A stretch of DNA of 64,000 bases from Clostridiaceae bacterium AM27-36LB (GTDB lineage: Bacteria > Bacillota > Clostridia > Lachnospirales > Lachnospiraceae), in assembly GCA_003480725.1 (NCBI GenBank), contig QUJQ01000004.1, positions 62,001-126,000 on the forward strand, given 5' to 3'. A program made the translations under genes and the position numbers. This document shows, piece after piece, positions 25,667 through 34,858 of this stretch (its first letter is position 1; every line of letters starts with the position of its first letter). The notes beneath the pieces are model-generated. The model saw only the letters and a program-made list of their open reading frames with translations, searched no databases and was not told the origin of the DNA.

Positions 25667-25829
25667 TATCATATGTTCATATTGAATAAAAGTACGCACT
25701 TTAGAGTAAGTATCTTGTACCTGTTCACCATCTTTATGATTTTTCATATCATAAATATTGTTTTTAATAAAACATGGTTACTTGCTATAAAGCTACACCA
25801 AATATAAAACAAAATGTGAGGTTAATGCT

Positions 25830-26171
25830 ATGGCAGGAATCGTAAATGATCTGACTTCATCTTTTGAGATTGTCCGTCGGCTTTGCGGTGATAAATGGAA
25901 ATTCTTAATTATCTGTTATTTATTCAACGGAGCTAAACGATATGGAGAACTACAATATCATCTTGATTCAATCAAGCCCAAAGTACTAACAGAAAATTTA
26001 AAAGAATTGGAAGATTTAGGAATTATCCAAAGAACCTCATATGAAGGCAATACTCTTCATGTGGAATATTGTCTGACACATTTAGGTGATACTTTACAGC
26101 CTATTTTTCAGGAATTGATCATGTGGGGATTAAACTATTCCCAGGAAAGGCGAAAACAGTCACAAACCTAA
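25830..26171 (+). CDS. HxlR family transcriptional regulator
   Basis: 113 residues, one winged-helix domain. DKWKFLIICYLFNGAKRYGE, the recognition region IKPKVLTENLKELEDLGIIQ and EYCLTHLGDTLQPIF follow the HxlR/MarR-like pattern. It has no clear redox cysteine at the start. It is divergent from the PTS operon and may control it, although HxlR proteins more often answer to aldehydes or quinones. A terminator follows. Confidence 0.85.
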   Translation: MAGIVNDLTSSFEIVRRLCGDKWKFLIICYLFNGAKRYGELQYHLDSIKPKVLTENLKELEDLGIIQRTSYEGNTLHVEYCLTHLGDTLQPIFQELIMWGLNYSQERRKQSQT

Positions 26172-26195
26172 AATCCAACAAACAGTCAAATAATA

Positions 26196-26237
26196 AAAAC
26201 CTTGCTGTTTTTCACATTTGAAAACTGCAAGGTTTTT
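26196..26237 (+). terminator. Rho-independent terminator after the HxlR gene
   Basis: AAAACCTTGC and GCAAGGTTTT pair, with inner pairing of GTTTTTCA and TGAAAAC; a T-run ends the stem. Confidence 0.8.
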
Positions 26238-26245
26238 ATAAGTCT

Positions 26246-26955
26246 TATGAAAATTTCTTCTCACCGCCGGTCTTGAAGACTCCGATCATCTCTCTGCTCA
26301 GACTGACACCGTCATCCTCTACCGGAATATTGTCACGATCAAACCATTCTCCCACAGATAATTCTTCTGTATCCAGTGTAATCTCTGTATCACCGCCTAC
26401 TTCACAGAAAAATCCGCAGAGCAATGTGGAGGAAAATGACTAGGGCTGACTCTTATAGTAGCGAATATTTTTAACTTTGAGACCTACCTCCTCCATAACT
26501 TCACGCTGCACCGTTTCTTCCAGAGTTTCTCCGATCTCTGTAAATCCTGCAATCAAAGCGTAGTTTGCAGTTCTCCCAGGTGTCTGTGCATATTTGGTAA
26601 GCAGGACTTTATTTTCGTTAGTTACCGCTACTATGACTCCCAGACAGATCTTCGGATAAACCATATTACCGCAGCATTCCCAGTGAACCATTCTTTCCTT
26701 ATGATCTGGAACCATAGGTTTACCGCAGCGGCCACAGAATCTGTTAGACCGATACCAGTCAAAAAGCTGCATACCTGTAATTCCCGCAAATCCACGGTAC
26801 TGTGGTCTTGCATTTCGGAAGATTACCGGTTTTTCCCAGCCATAACCTTCCATTTCCCACTCAATCCCGTTTTTCAGGAGGAAAAAACGTTCCTCGCTGA
26901 TGGTGAAAAGATAAGTTACTTCCTGCTCTTCCTGACTGATTTCCTTTACTTTCGG
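26246..26955 (-). pseudogene. NudC-type NADH pyrophosphatase gene with amber stop
   Basis: The minus-strand frame encodes a NudC-like Nudix protein: GFAGITGMQLFDWY, the zinc ribbon CGRCGKPM, and a complete Nudix box from GFTEIGETLEET to EEVGLKV. After YYKSQP comes TAG at 26442-26440, where the family has tryptophan (TGG). Beyond it the same frame continues with SFSSTLLCGFFCEV, WFDRDNIPVEDDGVSL and REMIGVFKTGGEKKFS to a TAA at 26248-26246. The second cysteine pair is ECCGN instead of CxxC. The native N-terminus is also missing: the repeat at 26956 replaces it and no ATG with an RBS is seen. Confidence 0.82.
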
Positions 26956-26985
26956 AAAAATTTCACGGAACTGCAAGAAAAAGCT
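26956..26985 (+). repeat. 30-bp repeat, copy 2
   Basis: Exact match to 19531-19560. This copy directly abuts the -35 box of the typA promoter and lies where the start of the nudC pseudogene should be. Confidence 0.8.
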
Positions 26986-27012
26986 TGTTTTCTGGGGAAT
27001 TTGTGTTACACT
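26985..27012 (+). promoter_or_regulatory. Promoter of typA
   Basis: -35 TTGTTT (26985-26990), 16-bp spacer, -10 TACACT (27007-27012), about 60 bp ahead of the typA start. Confidence 0.55.
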
Positions 27013-27073
27013 ATTAAATTTGTAGGATTTAAACAGGACAGAAACGTTATAAGATACAAAGAAGAGGTTAAAT

Positions 27074-28897
27074 ATGAAGAGAGAAGATGTAAGAAATATT
27101 GCCATCATCGCTCATGTAGACCATGGTAAAACCACTCTGGTCGATGAGCTTCTGAAACAGAGCGGTGTGTTCCGTGCCAATCAGGAAGTAGCTGAGAGAG
27201 TCATGGACTCCAACGACATTGAGAGAGAAAGAGGAATCACCATTCTCTCCAAAAATACCGCTGTTTTTTATAAGGATACAAAAATCAATATCATCGACAC
27301 CCCAGGTCATGCAGACTTCGGCGGCGAGGTTGAGCGTGTACTGAAAATGGTAAACGGTGTTATCCTTGTTGTGGATGCTTTTGAAGGCTCCATGCCGCAG
27401 ACCAAATTCGTATTGAAGAAAGCACTGGAACTAAACCTGCCGGTTATCGTATGTATTAACAAGATCGACCGTCCAGAGGCTCGTCCTGCTGAAGTAGTAG
27501 ACGAAGTTCTGGAACTTCTGATGGACCTTGAGGCCAGCGATGAGCAGCTTGACTGCCCGTTTGTCTATGCTTCCGCAAAAGCTGGTTATGCTTCCCTTGA
27601 TCCAGAGGTGCAGGGCAAAGACATGACTCCGCTGTTCGATACCATTCTGGATTACATTCCGGCTCCAGAAGGGGATGCTGAGGCACCGACCCAGGTACTG
27701 ATCAGCACCATTGACTACAACGAGTACGTTGGCCGTATTGGTGTTGGTAAAGTAGACCGTGGAACCATCAGCGTGAACCAGGATGTAGTGATCGTTAACC
27801 ATCATGATCCGGATAAGATGCGCAAAGTAAAAGTCAGCCGTCTCTATGAATTTGATGGCTTAAATAAAGTAGAAGTACAGAGTGCAACCATCGGTTCCAT
27901 CGTTGCCATCTCCGGTATTTCTGATCTGCACATTGGTGATACCCTCTGCTCCCCGGAAGCTCCGGATGCGATCCCGTTCCAGAAGATCTCCGAGCCGACC
28001 ATCTCCATGCAGTTCAACGTCAATGACAGTCCGCTGGCTGGTACCGAAGGAAAATTTGTAACCTCCCGTCACTTAAGAGATCGTCTGTTCAGAGAGTTGA
28101 ACACCGATGTCAGCCTTCGTGTGGAAGAGACCGACAGCACCGACAGCTTCAAAGTATCCGGTCGTGGTGAGCTTCATCTGTCCGTTCTGATCGAGAACAT
28201 GCGCCGTGAGGGCTACGAGTTCTCCGTCAGCAAGGCAGAGGTTCTCTATCACTATGATGAGAACGGTAAGAAGCTGGAACCAATGGAGCTTGCTTACATC
28301 GATGTGGATGATGAATTCTCCGGAAATGTTATCCAGAAGCTTGGCGAGAGAAAAGGTGAGCTTCGCAACATGCACACCAACAGCAATGGATCCACCCGTC
28401 TGGAATTCTCCATTCCGGCAAGAGGACTGATTGGATACCGTGGTGAGTTCATGACTGACACCAAGGGTACCGGCGTTCTGAACACCATTTTCAATGGTTA
28501 CGAGCCGTACAAGGGAGATATTCAGTACCGGAAGCAGGGATCCCTGATCGCTTTCGAATCTGGCGAGTCCATCACTTACGGACTCTTCAATGCGCAGGAG
28601 CGTGGCGCTCTGTTCATCGGACCTGGCGTAAAAGTATATGCTGGTATGGTCATCGGACAGACTGGTAAGGCAGAGGATATTGAGATCAATGTCTGCAAGA
28701 CTAAGAAGCTGACCAATACCCGTTCCTCCAGTGCAGATGAGGCACTGAAGCTGACTCCGCCAAGAATCTTAAGCCTGGAGCAGGCACTGGAATTCATTGA
28801 TACTGATGAGCTTCTGGAGATCACTCCGAAGTCCCTTCGTATCCGTAAGAAGATTCTTGATCCGACCCTGAGAAAGAGAGCATCTTTTCGGAAATAA
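27074..28897 (+). CDS. typA: Ribosome-associated GTPase TypA/BipA
   Basis: 607 residues, full length. G1 AHVDHGKTTL, G2 around RERGITI, G3 DTPGHADF and G4 NKIDRPEA form the GTPase domain. The EF-G-like domains follow, and the C-terminal TypA-specific domain contains RSSSADEALKL and ends in RKRASFRK. TypA binds 70S ribosomes under stress and helps 50S assembly. It is monocistronic; an RNA structure with a terminator follows. Confidence 0.96.
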   Translation: MKREDVRNIAIIAHVDHGKTTLVDELLKQSGVFRANQEVAERVMDSNDIERERGITILSKNTAVFYKDTKINIIDTPGHADFGGEVERVLKMVNGVILVVDAFEGSMPQTKFVLKKALELNLPVIVCINKIDRPEARPAEVVDEVLELLMDLEASDEQLDCPFVYASAKAGYASLDPEVQGKDMTPLFDTILDYIPAPEGDAEAPTQVLISTIDYNEYVGRIGVGKVDRGTISVNQDVVIVNHHDPDKMRKVKVSRLYEFDGLNKVEVQSATIGSIVAISGISDLHIGDTLCSPEAPDAIPFQKISEPTISMQFNVNDSPLAGTEGKFVTSRHLRDRLFRELNTDVSLRVEETDSTDSFKVSGRGELHLSVLIENMRREGYEFSVSKAEVLYHYDENGKKLEPMELAYIDVDDEFSGNVIQKLGERKGELRNMHTNSNGSTRLEFSIPARGLIGYRGEFMTDTKGTGVLNTIFNGYEPYKGDIQYRKQGSLIAFESGESITYGLFNAQERGALFIGPGVKVYAGMVIGQTGKAEDIEINVCKTKKLTNTRSSSADEALKLTPPRILSLEQALEFIDTDELLEITPKSLRIRKKILDPTLRKRASFRK

Positions 28898-28918
28898 ACA
28901 TGAATGATCAATAAATAC

Positions 28919-29059
28919 AGGCAGATAAACTGTGAAAAGGAACCGCTTTCGCTAAGTCCTCGATCCAGCGGTACTAACCTTCGACCTTCGCCGCCGGCTC
29001 GGTCTTAGGAAGTACCGGGACTGCGGACGTTCCTTTCACATGTTTACCTGCCTCTTTTT
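28919..29059 (+). ncRNA. Structured RNA of unknown class downstream of typA
   Basis: A roughly 140-nt element. The outer stem pairs AGGCAGATAAACTGTG and AAAGGAAC (28919-28943) with GTTCCTTT and CACATGTTTACCTGCCT (about 29029-29053), nearly 25 pairs, and ends in TTTTTT, so it is also a terminator. Inside, AGTCC pairs with GGACT, CGGTACT with AGTACCG and GACC with GGTC, while CTAAG could form a pseudoknot with CTTAG. This is far more structure than a terminator needs. I cannot match it to SRP RNA, 6S RNA, a T-box or tmRNA. It could be a free small RNA or part of the typA 3' end. Confidence 0.6.
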
Positions 29060-29113
29060 TACATACAATTCATTTTATTTCCGTCAAATTGACAGTTTTA
29101 TCGTTTCTGTCAG

Positions 29114-29142
29114 TTGCTTCTTTGTGCATATATTGGTACAAT
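29114..29142 (+). promoter_or_regulatory. Promoter of the metallo-hydrolase gene
   Basis: -35 TTGCTT (29114-29119), 17-bp spacer, -10 TACAAT (29137-29142), about 30 bp before the start codon. Confidence 0.55.
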
Positions 29143-29174
29143 AATGATAACAAAGACGCAAAGGGGGATTTTGC

Positions 29175-30770
29175 ATGAAACTTGGATTTGTAGGTGCCGA
29201 CCATGAAGTTACCGGCAGTTGTCACTATCTGGAAGCCTGCGGAAAACAGATTCTGATCGACTGCGGAATGGAACAAGGCAAAGATATTTATGTAAATCAG
29301 GATATTCCTATACCGATCAACCAGATTGATTATGTTCTACTGACACACGCACATATCGATCATTCGGGTCGTCTGCCACTTCTGTATAAAAATGGTTTCA
29401 AAGGCAGCATTATCTCTACCTTTGCCACCAGTGACCTGTGCAGCATTATGCTCCGCGACAGTGCTCATATTCAGGAATTTGAGGCAGAATGGCGTAACCG
29501 TAAAGCAAGACGTGCCGGCAGCGAGGAATATGTACCGCTCTACACTACAGAGGATGCACTGGGAGCCATCTCTTTGTTCCATCCCTGTGATTATGAACAG
29601 ACCATCGAATTAAGTGAAGGCATCAACATTCGTTTCCGAGATGTGGGCCATCTGCTCGGTTCCGCTTCCATTGAAATATGGATCACTGAAAACGGAATTT
29701 CCAGAAAACTGGTCTTCTCCGGCGATATTGGAAATATCAATCAACCATTGATCAAAGACCCACAGACTACCAGCTCCGCAGATTACGTGATCATGGAATC
29801 CACCTACGGCGACCGCCTTCACAAGGCTCCACCGGATTATGCAATGGAACTGGCAAATGTGATCAACCGTACCTTACGTCGGGGAGGCAATCTGGTTATT
29901 CCTGCATTTGCAGTGGGCCGCACGCAGGAAATGCTGTATTTTATCAGGGAGATCAAAGAACGAAAGCTGGTAGAGTTTGATTTTCCGGTATACGTGGACA
30001 GTCCGCTTGCTATAGAGGCTACATCCATTTTTAATAAGAATTTCCAGTCCTGTTTTGACGAAGAAGCTATGGCACTGATCCAGTCCGGTATCAGCCCCAT
30101 CCGTTTTCCAAATCTCCACCTGGCCATCTCCAGCGACGAGTCGAAAGCTATCAACTTTGACTCCACACCGAAGGTGATCATCTCTGCTTCCGGTATGTGC
30201 GAAGCCGGTCGTATCAAGCATCACCTGAAACACAATCTGTGGAGGCCGGAGTGTACTGTCCTCTTCGTAGGTTATCAGGCTTATGGAACACTGGGACGCG
30301 CTCTGACGGAGGGAGCTGAATATGTGAAGCTCTTTGGTGAGACCATCGAAGTAAAAGCCGAGCTGGCACAGCTGGACGGCGTCAGTGGTCACGCAGACAA
30401 GAACGGCCTGCTTCACTGGGTGGAAGCCTTCTCTCCGAAGCCGCAGATGGTATTTGTAGTCCACGGCGAGGATGAGACTTGTGATCATTTTGCAGAATGC
30501 CTGACAGATGAGCATCAGATTCCTGCCTGTGCACCATTCTCAGGCGCACTGTTTGATCTTGCCACCGGCGAATGGATCAAAGAAGGACTGAAGATCCCTG
30601 TAGCAGCCGAAAAACCTGCTGCAAAACGCAAATCCGATATTTATGCTCGTCTGATCGAGGCCGGAAAACGATTGATGCAGGTTATCTACCACAACGAAGG
30701 CGGAGCCAACAAGGATCTTGCCAAATTTATCAGCCAGATCAACTCCCTCTGCGACAAATGGGACAGATAA
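29175..30770 (+). CDS. MBL-fold metallo-hydrolase with beta-CASP domain
   Basis: 531 residues. The metal motif THAHIDHSGRLP near residue 55 is the HxHxDH site; DVGHLLGSASIE and SGDIGN supply further ligands. The beta-CASP insert and RNA-specificity motif follow (YGTLGRALTEGA, then SGHADKNGL with the last histidine). This layout fits the YsgC/CPSF-like group of RNA nucleases or related hydrolases. The C-terminal about 70 residues are an extra helical tail. Probably cytoplasmic and single-gene; the RBS is AAGGGGG. Confidence 0.85.
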   Translation: MKLGFVGADHEVTGSCHYLEACGKQILIDCGMEQGKDIYVNQDIPIPINQIDYVLLTHAHIDHSGRLPLLYKNGFKGSIISTFATSDLCSIMLRDSAHIQEFEAEWRNRKARRAGSEEYVPLYTTEDALGAISLFHPCDYEQTIELSEGINIRFRDVGHLLGSASIEIWITENGISRKLVFSGDIGNINQPLIKDPQTTSSADYVIMESTYGDRLHKAPPDYAMELANVINRTLRRGGNLVIPAFAVGRTQEMLYFIREIKERKLVEFDFPVYVDSPLAIEATSIFNKNFQSCFDEEAMALIQSGISPIRFPNLHLAISSDESKAINFDSTPKVIISASGMCEAGRIKHHLKHNLWRPECTVLFVGYQAYGTLGRALTEGAEYVKLFGETIEVKAELAQLDGVSGHADKNGLLHWVEAFSPKPQMVFVVHGEDETCDHFAECLTDEHQIPACAPFSGALFDLATGEWIKEGLKIPVAAEKPAAKRKSDIYARLIEAGKRLMQVIYHNEGGANKDLAKFISQINSLCDKWDR

Positions 30771-30775
30771 GCATA

Positions 30776-30803
30776 AGAGCCGCGTTTTTGCGCGGCTCTT
30801 TCT
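30776..30803 (+). terminator. Rho-independent terminator after the metallo-hydrolase gene
   Basis: AAGAGCCGCG / CGCGGCTCTT with a short T-rich loop, followed by TCTCGTT. It also lies at the end of the convergent TSUP gene. Confidence 0.85.
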
Positions 30804-30805
30804 CG

Positions 30806-31564
30806 TTACAGATTAAAGATTATTTTAATAAACAGAAGTGCAAGCACTACCAGAATAATGGGACGGATAACTTTCGTCCCATTTTTTAATACCATACCAG
30901 CGCCCACATAATGTCCTGCAATGCTGAACACCGATGCAGTCAGTCCCAGAAGTAACAGGATATGCCCGCCCAGCAAGAATGTCACCATCGAACACACATT
31001 GGAGCTTAGATTCAGAATCTTCGTATAGGCAGCCGACTCCATGGATGTCAGATGTGCCAGCCCCATGAACATGATCAGCAGGAATGTGCCGGTTCCCGGT
31101 CCGTAGAATCCGTCATATGTACCGATGATCAATGCACTGGTCCAGACGATCAGCTGCTCCTTTTTCGCTTCCAGGCGCTCCGTTTTTTCTGATATCAGTG
31201 AATTTTTCCGAAGTACGAAAAATGCTACCACTGGAAGCACAATCAACAGCACCTGACGCAGAATCTTCTCATCTGTCAGAATACTCAGTCTGGTTCCCAG
31301 ATATGATCCGATCAATGCCATCACTACGGCCGGAGCAATCAGTTTCCAACGGATCTTTACCGACTTTCCGATCCTTATCGTCGAGATCAGCGTACCGGTA
31401 GCTGATGACAGTTTATTGGTTGCGATCGCATGATGGATGGGCACCCCCGCCAGATAATAGGCCGGAAGCGAGATCAGTCCTCCGCCACCACCGATGGCAT
31501 CCACAAAACCCGCAAGGAACACCAGCGGACATACGATCAAAAAAGTTGTCATATGTAATTCCAT
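30806..31564 (-). CDS. TauE/SafE (TSUP) family membrane permease
   Basis: About 252 residues, eight predicted membrane segments. The N-terminal repeat shows FVDAIGGGGGLISLPAY and HAIATNKLSSATGT, the second GTYDGFYGPGTGTFLLI, both signatures of the TSUP family. Members export sulfite, sulfonates or related anions. There is no context to fix the substrate. I start at the ATG at 31564 (MELHMTTF), which follows GAGGAG; the upstream ATG lies in the RBS region. Confidence 0.85.
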   Translation of the reverse strand: MELHMTTFLIVCPLVFLAGFVDAIGGGGGLISLPAYYLAGVPIHHAIATNKLSSATGTLISTIRIGKSVKIRWKLIAPAVVMALIGSYLGTRLSILTDEKILRQVLLIVLPVVAFFVLRKNSLISEKTERLEAKKEQLIVWTSALIIGTYDGFYGPGTGTFLLIMFMGLAHLTSMESAAYTKILNLSSNVCSMVTFLLGGHILLLLGLTASVFSIAGHYVGAGMVLKNGTKVIRPIILVVLALLFIKIIFNL

Positions 31565-31699
31565 TCTCAATCTCCTCATTTGTATCCAATTTTTTCAACT
31601 TGTCCATTATACCGGTTTTCTTCCGGAATGTACAGCCTTTACACCTTTCTGTCCATATTGTATGATAAAAACAACCTATGAGAAGAGGAGACAACCATT

Positions 31700-32380
31700 A
31701 TGAGAATCCTGATTGCAGAAGACGAAAAAGATCTGAACCACATTCTTGTACAAAAGCTTACACAGGACGGATACAGCGTAGACAACTGCTATGACGGACA
31801 GGAAGCTATGGATATTCTGACCTATACAAAATATGATGCTGTCATTCTGGATATTATGATGCCAAAAGCAGATGGATTTGCTGTTCTATCTTTCATCCGA
31901 CAAAGGAATGATGACACACCTGTCCTGTTTCTGACTGCAAAAGATTCCGTTTCTGACCGGGTCAAGGGACTTGATAGTGGAGCGAATGATTATCTGATCA
32001 AACCATTTTCGCTGGAAGAGCTCTGTGCCCGCCTGCGTTCCATGCTGCGCACTTCGCATGGTCAGATCTCAAATATTCTTTCCGTTGGAGATCTGACTTT
32101 GGACTGCTCTACACACCATGTTGCCCGTGCGGGCAAAGAGATCACTCTTTCCTCAAAGGAATATGCATTGCTGGAATACCTTATGCACAATCAAGGACTG
32201 ATTCTTTCCCGGGAAAAAATTGAAAATCATATCTGGAACTTTGATTACGAAGGTGGAACAAATGTGGTCGATGTCTATATCAGTTATCTCCGACGAAAAA
32301 TTGACTCCGGACATGAGCGGCACCTGATCCACACTGTCAGAGGACGCGGCTACGTCCTCCGGGAGGATACTGATTCATGA
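31700..32380 (+). CDS. OmpR/PhoB family response regulator
   Basis: 226 residues. The receiver domain has the acidic pair EDE near residue 8, phosphorylated Asp in VILDIMMPKADG near residue 51, and FLTAKDS with the conserved Thr and the later Lys in IKPFSLEEL. The C-terminal winged helix ends in YISYLRRKID and HTVRGRGYVLRE. It overlaps the kinase gene by four bases, so the two are coupled. It may control the PepSY gene downstream. Confidence 0.93.
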   Translation: MRILIAEDEKDLNHILVQKLTQDGYSVDNCYDGQEAMDILTYTKYDAVILDIMMPKADGFAVLSFIRQRNDDTPVLFLTAKDSVSDRVKGLDSGANDYLIKPFSLEELCARLRSMLRTSHGQISNILSVGDLTLDCSTHHVARAGKEITLSSKEYALLEYLMHNQGLILSREKIENHIWNFDYEGGTNVVDVYISYLRRKIDSGHERHLIHTVRGRGYVLREDTDS

Positions 32381-33807
32381 AAAAATGGTCAATTCGCACG
32401 AAAATCACTTTGCTCTTCACAGTTGCCCTGACACTGATGGCTACGCTTTCCTGTCTCATCGTTTTTTCTGTCAGCCACCAGGTCATTCAAAAGACTGTTC
32501 GTGATAACCTGATTGAAAATGTAGAGCGAAATGTAGATGAAATAGAATATTATGAGACATTGGATGAAATCCAACCGGATCCTGATTTTACTAATCATGT
32601 GGATCTGTTGTTTCCCTATAAATCAGGATTTCTGGAAGTTGATGATGATTTTTTAAAACAGATCAATGGCGTATTCACATCTCTCTACAACCAGGATCAG
32701 GAACTGATCTACGGCGAGAATCCCATTGCTGTTGCCAGTCAGTCTGTTGAATTCAAGAATTCGGTAATACAAACGGTCAATGCAGATCATACAAAATATT
32801 ATATTTTTGACCGGATGTTAAAAACAAGTTCCCAGGATCTATGGCTTCGCGGAGTCGTATCAAAAGATCAAGGTCATGCCGAACTCTCATCCATTACCAG
32901 ACTGTCACTGATCCTTATGCCGTTGCTGATCCTTCTATCTGTTCTCATCAGTTATCTTTTTTCCGGACAGATTCTAAAACCTATCCGACAGATTTCAGAT
33001 ACTGCACTTCATATTTCCACTGGAAATGACCTGAAGCAACGTATCGAACTGAACCGCGGCGAAGATGAACTCCATCAGCTTGCAGACCAGTTTAATCATA
33101 TGTTCCAACGTCTGGACCAGGCATTCGAGACCGAACAACAATTTACCTCTGATGCTTCCCATGAGCTTCGGACTCCTATGTCTGTAATTCTCGCTCAATG
33201 CGAGCTATCTCTGAGTGATCCTGAGACTTCTGTATCCAGCCGCACTGCATTCCTGACTATTCAGCGTCAGGGAAAACGTATGTCCCGGCTGATTAATGAC
33301 ATGCTGGATTATACCCGTCTGGAAATGCGCCCGGACCGGTATCCGAAGCAGAATGTAGATCTGTCAGCACTGACTACCTCTCTCTGCGATGATATGGCAT
33401 TGATCCGTCAGCAAGGAATACAGTTAACTGCAGATATCCAGCCTGAGATCAATATTTATGGTAATCCCCAGTTGCTCAGTCGTCTTGTAACCAATCTGAT
33501 CTCCAATGCATACAGGTACGGAAAAGAAAACGGCCATATCCTGGTTCGTTTGCATTCGAATGACACCGGTGCATCTGAACGCAGATCGCTCTCTCTTTCT
33601 GTGGAAGATGACGGCATTGGCATTTCCAAAGAAGAGCAGAAACATATTTTCCAGCGTTTTTATCAGGTTGATCCATCCCGCTCCGGAGCAGGCACCGGTC
33701 TTGGTCTGTCCATGATTCAACAGATCGCCGAATTTCATAATGGAACAGTAACTGTAAAGAGCGCTCCTGGCGATGGAAGTATTTTTACCGTTCTAATGTT
33801 TCTCTAA
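32377..33807 (+). CDS. Sensor histidine kinase
   Basis: 476 residues. TM1 lies at about residues 9-31, an extracytoplasmic sensor of about 140 residues follows, TM2 at about 172-194, then HAMP. The H box is [16 protein letters not shown], the N box [11 protein letters not shown]1 [10 protein letters not shown]2 [10 protein letters not shown]. All catalytic motifs are intact. The sensor region shows no known domain; the PepSY gene 80 bp downstream suggests a cell-envelope signal, by context. Confidence 0.92.
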   Translation: MKKWSIRTKITLLFTVALTLMATLSCLIVFSVSHQVIQKTVRDNLIENVERNVDEIEYYETLDEIQPDPDFTNHVDLLFPYKSGFLEVDDDFLKQINGVFTSLYNQDQELIYGENPIAVASQSVEFKNSVIQTVNADHTKYYIFDRMLKTSSQDLWLRGVVSKDQGHAELSSITRLSLILMPLLILLSVLISYLFSGQILKPIRQISDTALHISTGNDLKQRIELNRGEDELHQLADQFNHMFQRLDQAFETEQQFTSDASHELRTPMSVILAQCELSLSDPETSVSSRTAFLTIQRQGKRMSRLINDMLDYTRLEMRPDRYPKQNVDLSALTTSLCDDMALIRQQGIQLTADIQPEINIYGNPQLLSRLVTNLISNAYRYGKENGHILVRLHSNDTGASERRSLSLSVEDDGIGISKEEQKHIFQRFYQVDPSRSGAGTGLGLSMIQQIAEFHNGTVTVKSAPGDGSIFTVLMFL

Positions 33808-33889
33808 TCTTTCTGTAGTATGCTGTTATTACAAACAAAACAAGCCCGGCGAACAGCTATTTACAGTTCCCGACAGAAAGGAGATCTTT

Positions 33890-34768
33890 ATGTTACAGAT
33901 CAGACAGTTTTTTAATACTCGAAAGCGAGCACTTACCTCTTCTGCAGTTGCTGTCGCTATTCTTGCCCTGGCAGGTACCGGCACTGCTTTTGCCACAGAG
34001 ACCGTTGCACGAAATACTTCCATTGGTTCCGGAAATGCACAGAATTTCGCATTTGCCGATGCCGGTGTTGATCCAACTTCCGCCACAGGTATTCGCACTG
34101 AATTTGATTTTGAGCAGGGACAATTCATCTATGAAGTCGAGTTTCTTGCTAATGGAACAGAATACGAATATTGGATCAAGGCTTCCGATGGAAGTATCGT
34201 AAAAAAAGAGCAGGATCTGATTGATCCAACGATCTCTTCAGCTCAAAAAACAACAACACCATCGACACCACAGGACACACAGCAATCTACCCCAGCTCAG
34301 ACTCAGCAATCTGTCCCAGCTCAGGCTCAGCAATCTACTCCTGCTCAGACTCAGCAGTCTACTCCTGCTCAGGCTCAGCAATCTGCCCCAGCTCAGGCTC
34401 AGCAATCTGCCCCAGCTCAGGCTCAGCAATCTGCTCCAGCTCAGGCTCAGCAGATCAGTATCGACACTGCAAAGGCAACCGCTGTCAGCCATGCGGGCTT
34501 TCAGACAGCTGATGTCACTTTCTCCAAGGCGAAGCTGGATCATGAGGATGGCCGTACCATCTATGAAATTGAATTTTTCAATAATCATGTGGAATATGAA
34601 TATGAGATTGATGCCATAACCGGATCCGTCCTGAAATCTGATTCAGACTATGATGATTATGATGATTACGATGATCATGACGACCATGATGATCATGATG
34701 ATTACGATGATTACGACGATTACGACGATCATGATGATCATGATGATTACGATGATTACGATGATTGA
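33890..34768 (+). CDS. PepSY domain protein with QQSxPAQ linker and DDY/DDH tail
   Basis: 292 residues. An N-terminal hydrophobic segment ([19 protein letters not shown]) serves as signal peptide or anchor. PepSY domain 1 spans about residues 40-108 ([17 protein letters not shown]), domain 2 about 190-246 ([17 protein letters not shown]). Between them are seven copies of an eight-residue QQSxPAQx unit. After GSVLKSDS, 40 residues repeat DDY and DDH, an acidic and histidine-rich tail suited to metal binding. PepSY proteins inhibit peptidases or act as envelope sensors. It follows the two-component system, probably its output or modulator. Confidence 0.8.
   Translation: MLQIRQFFNTRKRALTSSAVAVAILALAGTGTAFATETVARNTSIGSGNAQNFAFADAGVDPTSATGIRTEFDFEQGQFIYEVEFLANGTEYEYWIKASDGSIVKKEQDLIDPTISSAQKTTTPSTPQDTQQSTPAQTQQSVPAQAQQSTPAQTQQSTPAQAQQSAPAQAQQSAPAQAQQSAPAQAQQISIDTAKATAVSHAGFQTADVTFSKAKLDHEDGRTIYEIEFFNNHVEYEYEIDAITGSVLKSDSDYDDYDDYDDHDDHDDHDDYDDYDDYDDHDDHDDYDDYDD
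34280..34447 (+). repeat. Seven 24-bp tandem repeats inside the PepSY gene
   Basis: Seven in-frame 24-bp units beginning CAGCAATCT encode QQS-T/V/A-PAQ-T/A. The last three are nearly identical, so copy number probably varies between strains. Confidence 0.9.
34646..34765 (+). repeat. 9-bp repeats encoding the DDY/DDH tail
   Basis: Tandem GATGATTAC/GATGATCAT-type units encode 40 residues of D, Y and H up to the stop codon. Confidence 0.9.
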
Positions 34769-34796
34769 TTTTACAGTTCGTTTCGTAGTATAATTT

Positions 34797-34839
34797 AGAC
34801 AGCTATATAGAAAAAACTTCTATATAGCTGTCATTTTTA
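34797..34839 (+). terminator. Rho-independent terminator after the PepSY gene
   Basis: GACAGCTATATAGAA and TTCTATATAGCTGTC form a 15-bp stem followed by ATTTTTA. Confidence 0.9.
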
Positions 34840-34858
34840 TGTTATCACACAGGAGGGT

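Noticed and set aside
26440..26442. UAG as pyrrolysine or other recoding in nudC
   Set aside because: The family has tryptophan here (one base away), the start is also lost, and no recoding genes are visible.
28919..29059. A T-box, SRP RNA or rRNA fragment
   Set aside because: Short likenesses (GGTACTAA, TCGAGGACTTA on the opposite strand) exist, but the defining motifs are absent and the whole forms one closed fold with its own terminator.
34238..34588. Leu/Ser/Trp-repeat frame antisense to the PepSY linker
   Set aside because: It is only the reverse reading of the 24-bp repeats.
34280..34765. CRISPR array or intergenic tandem repeat
   Set aside because: Both repeat blocks are in frame within one gene and have no spacers.
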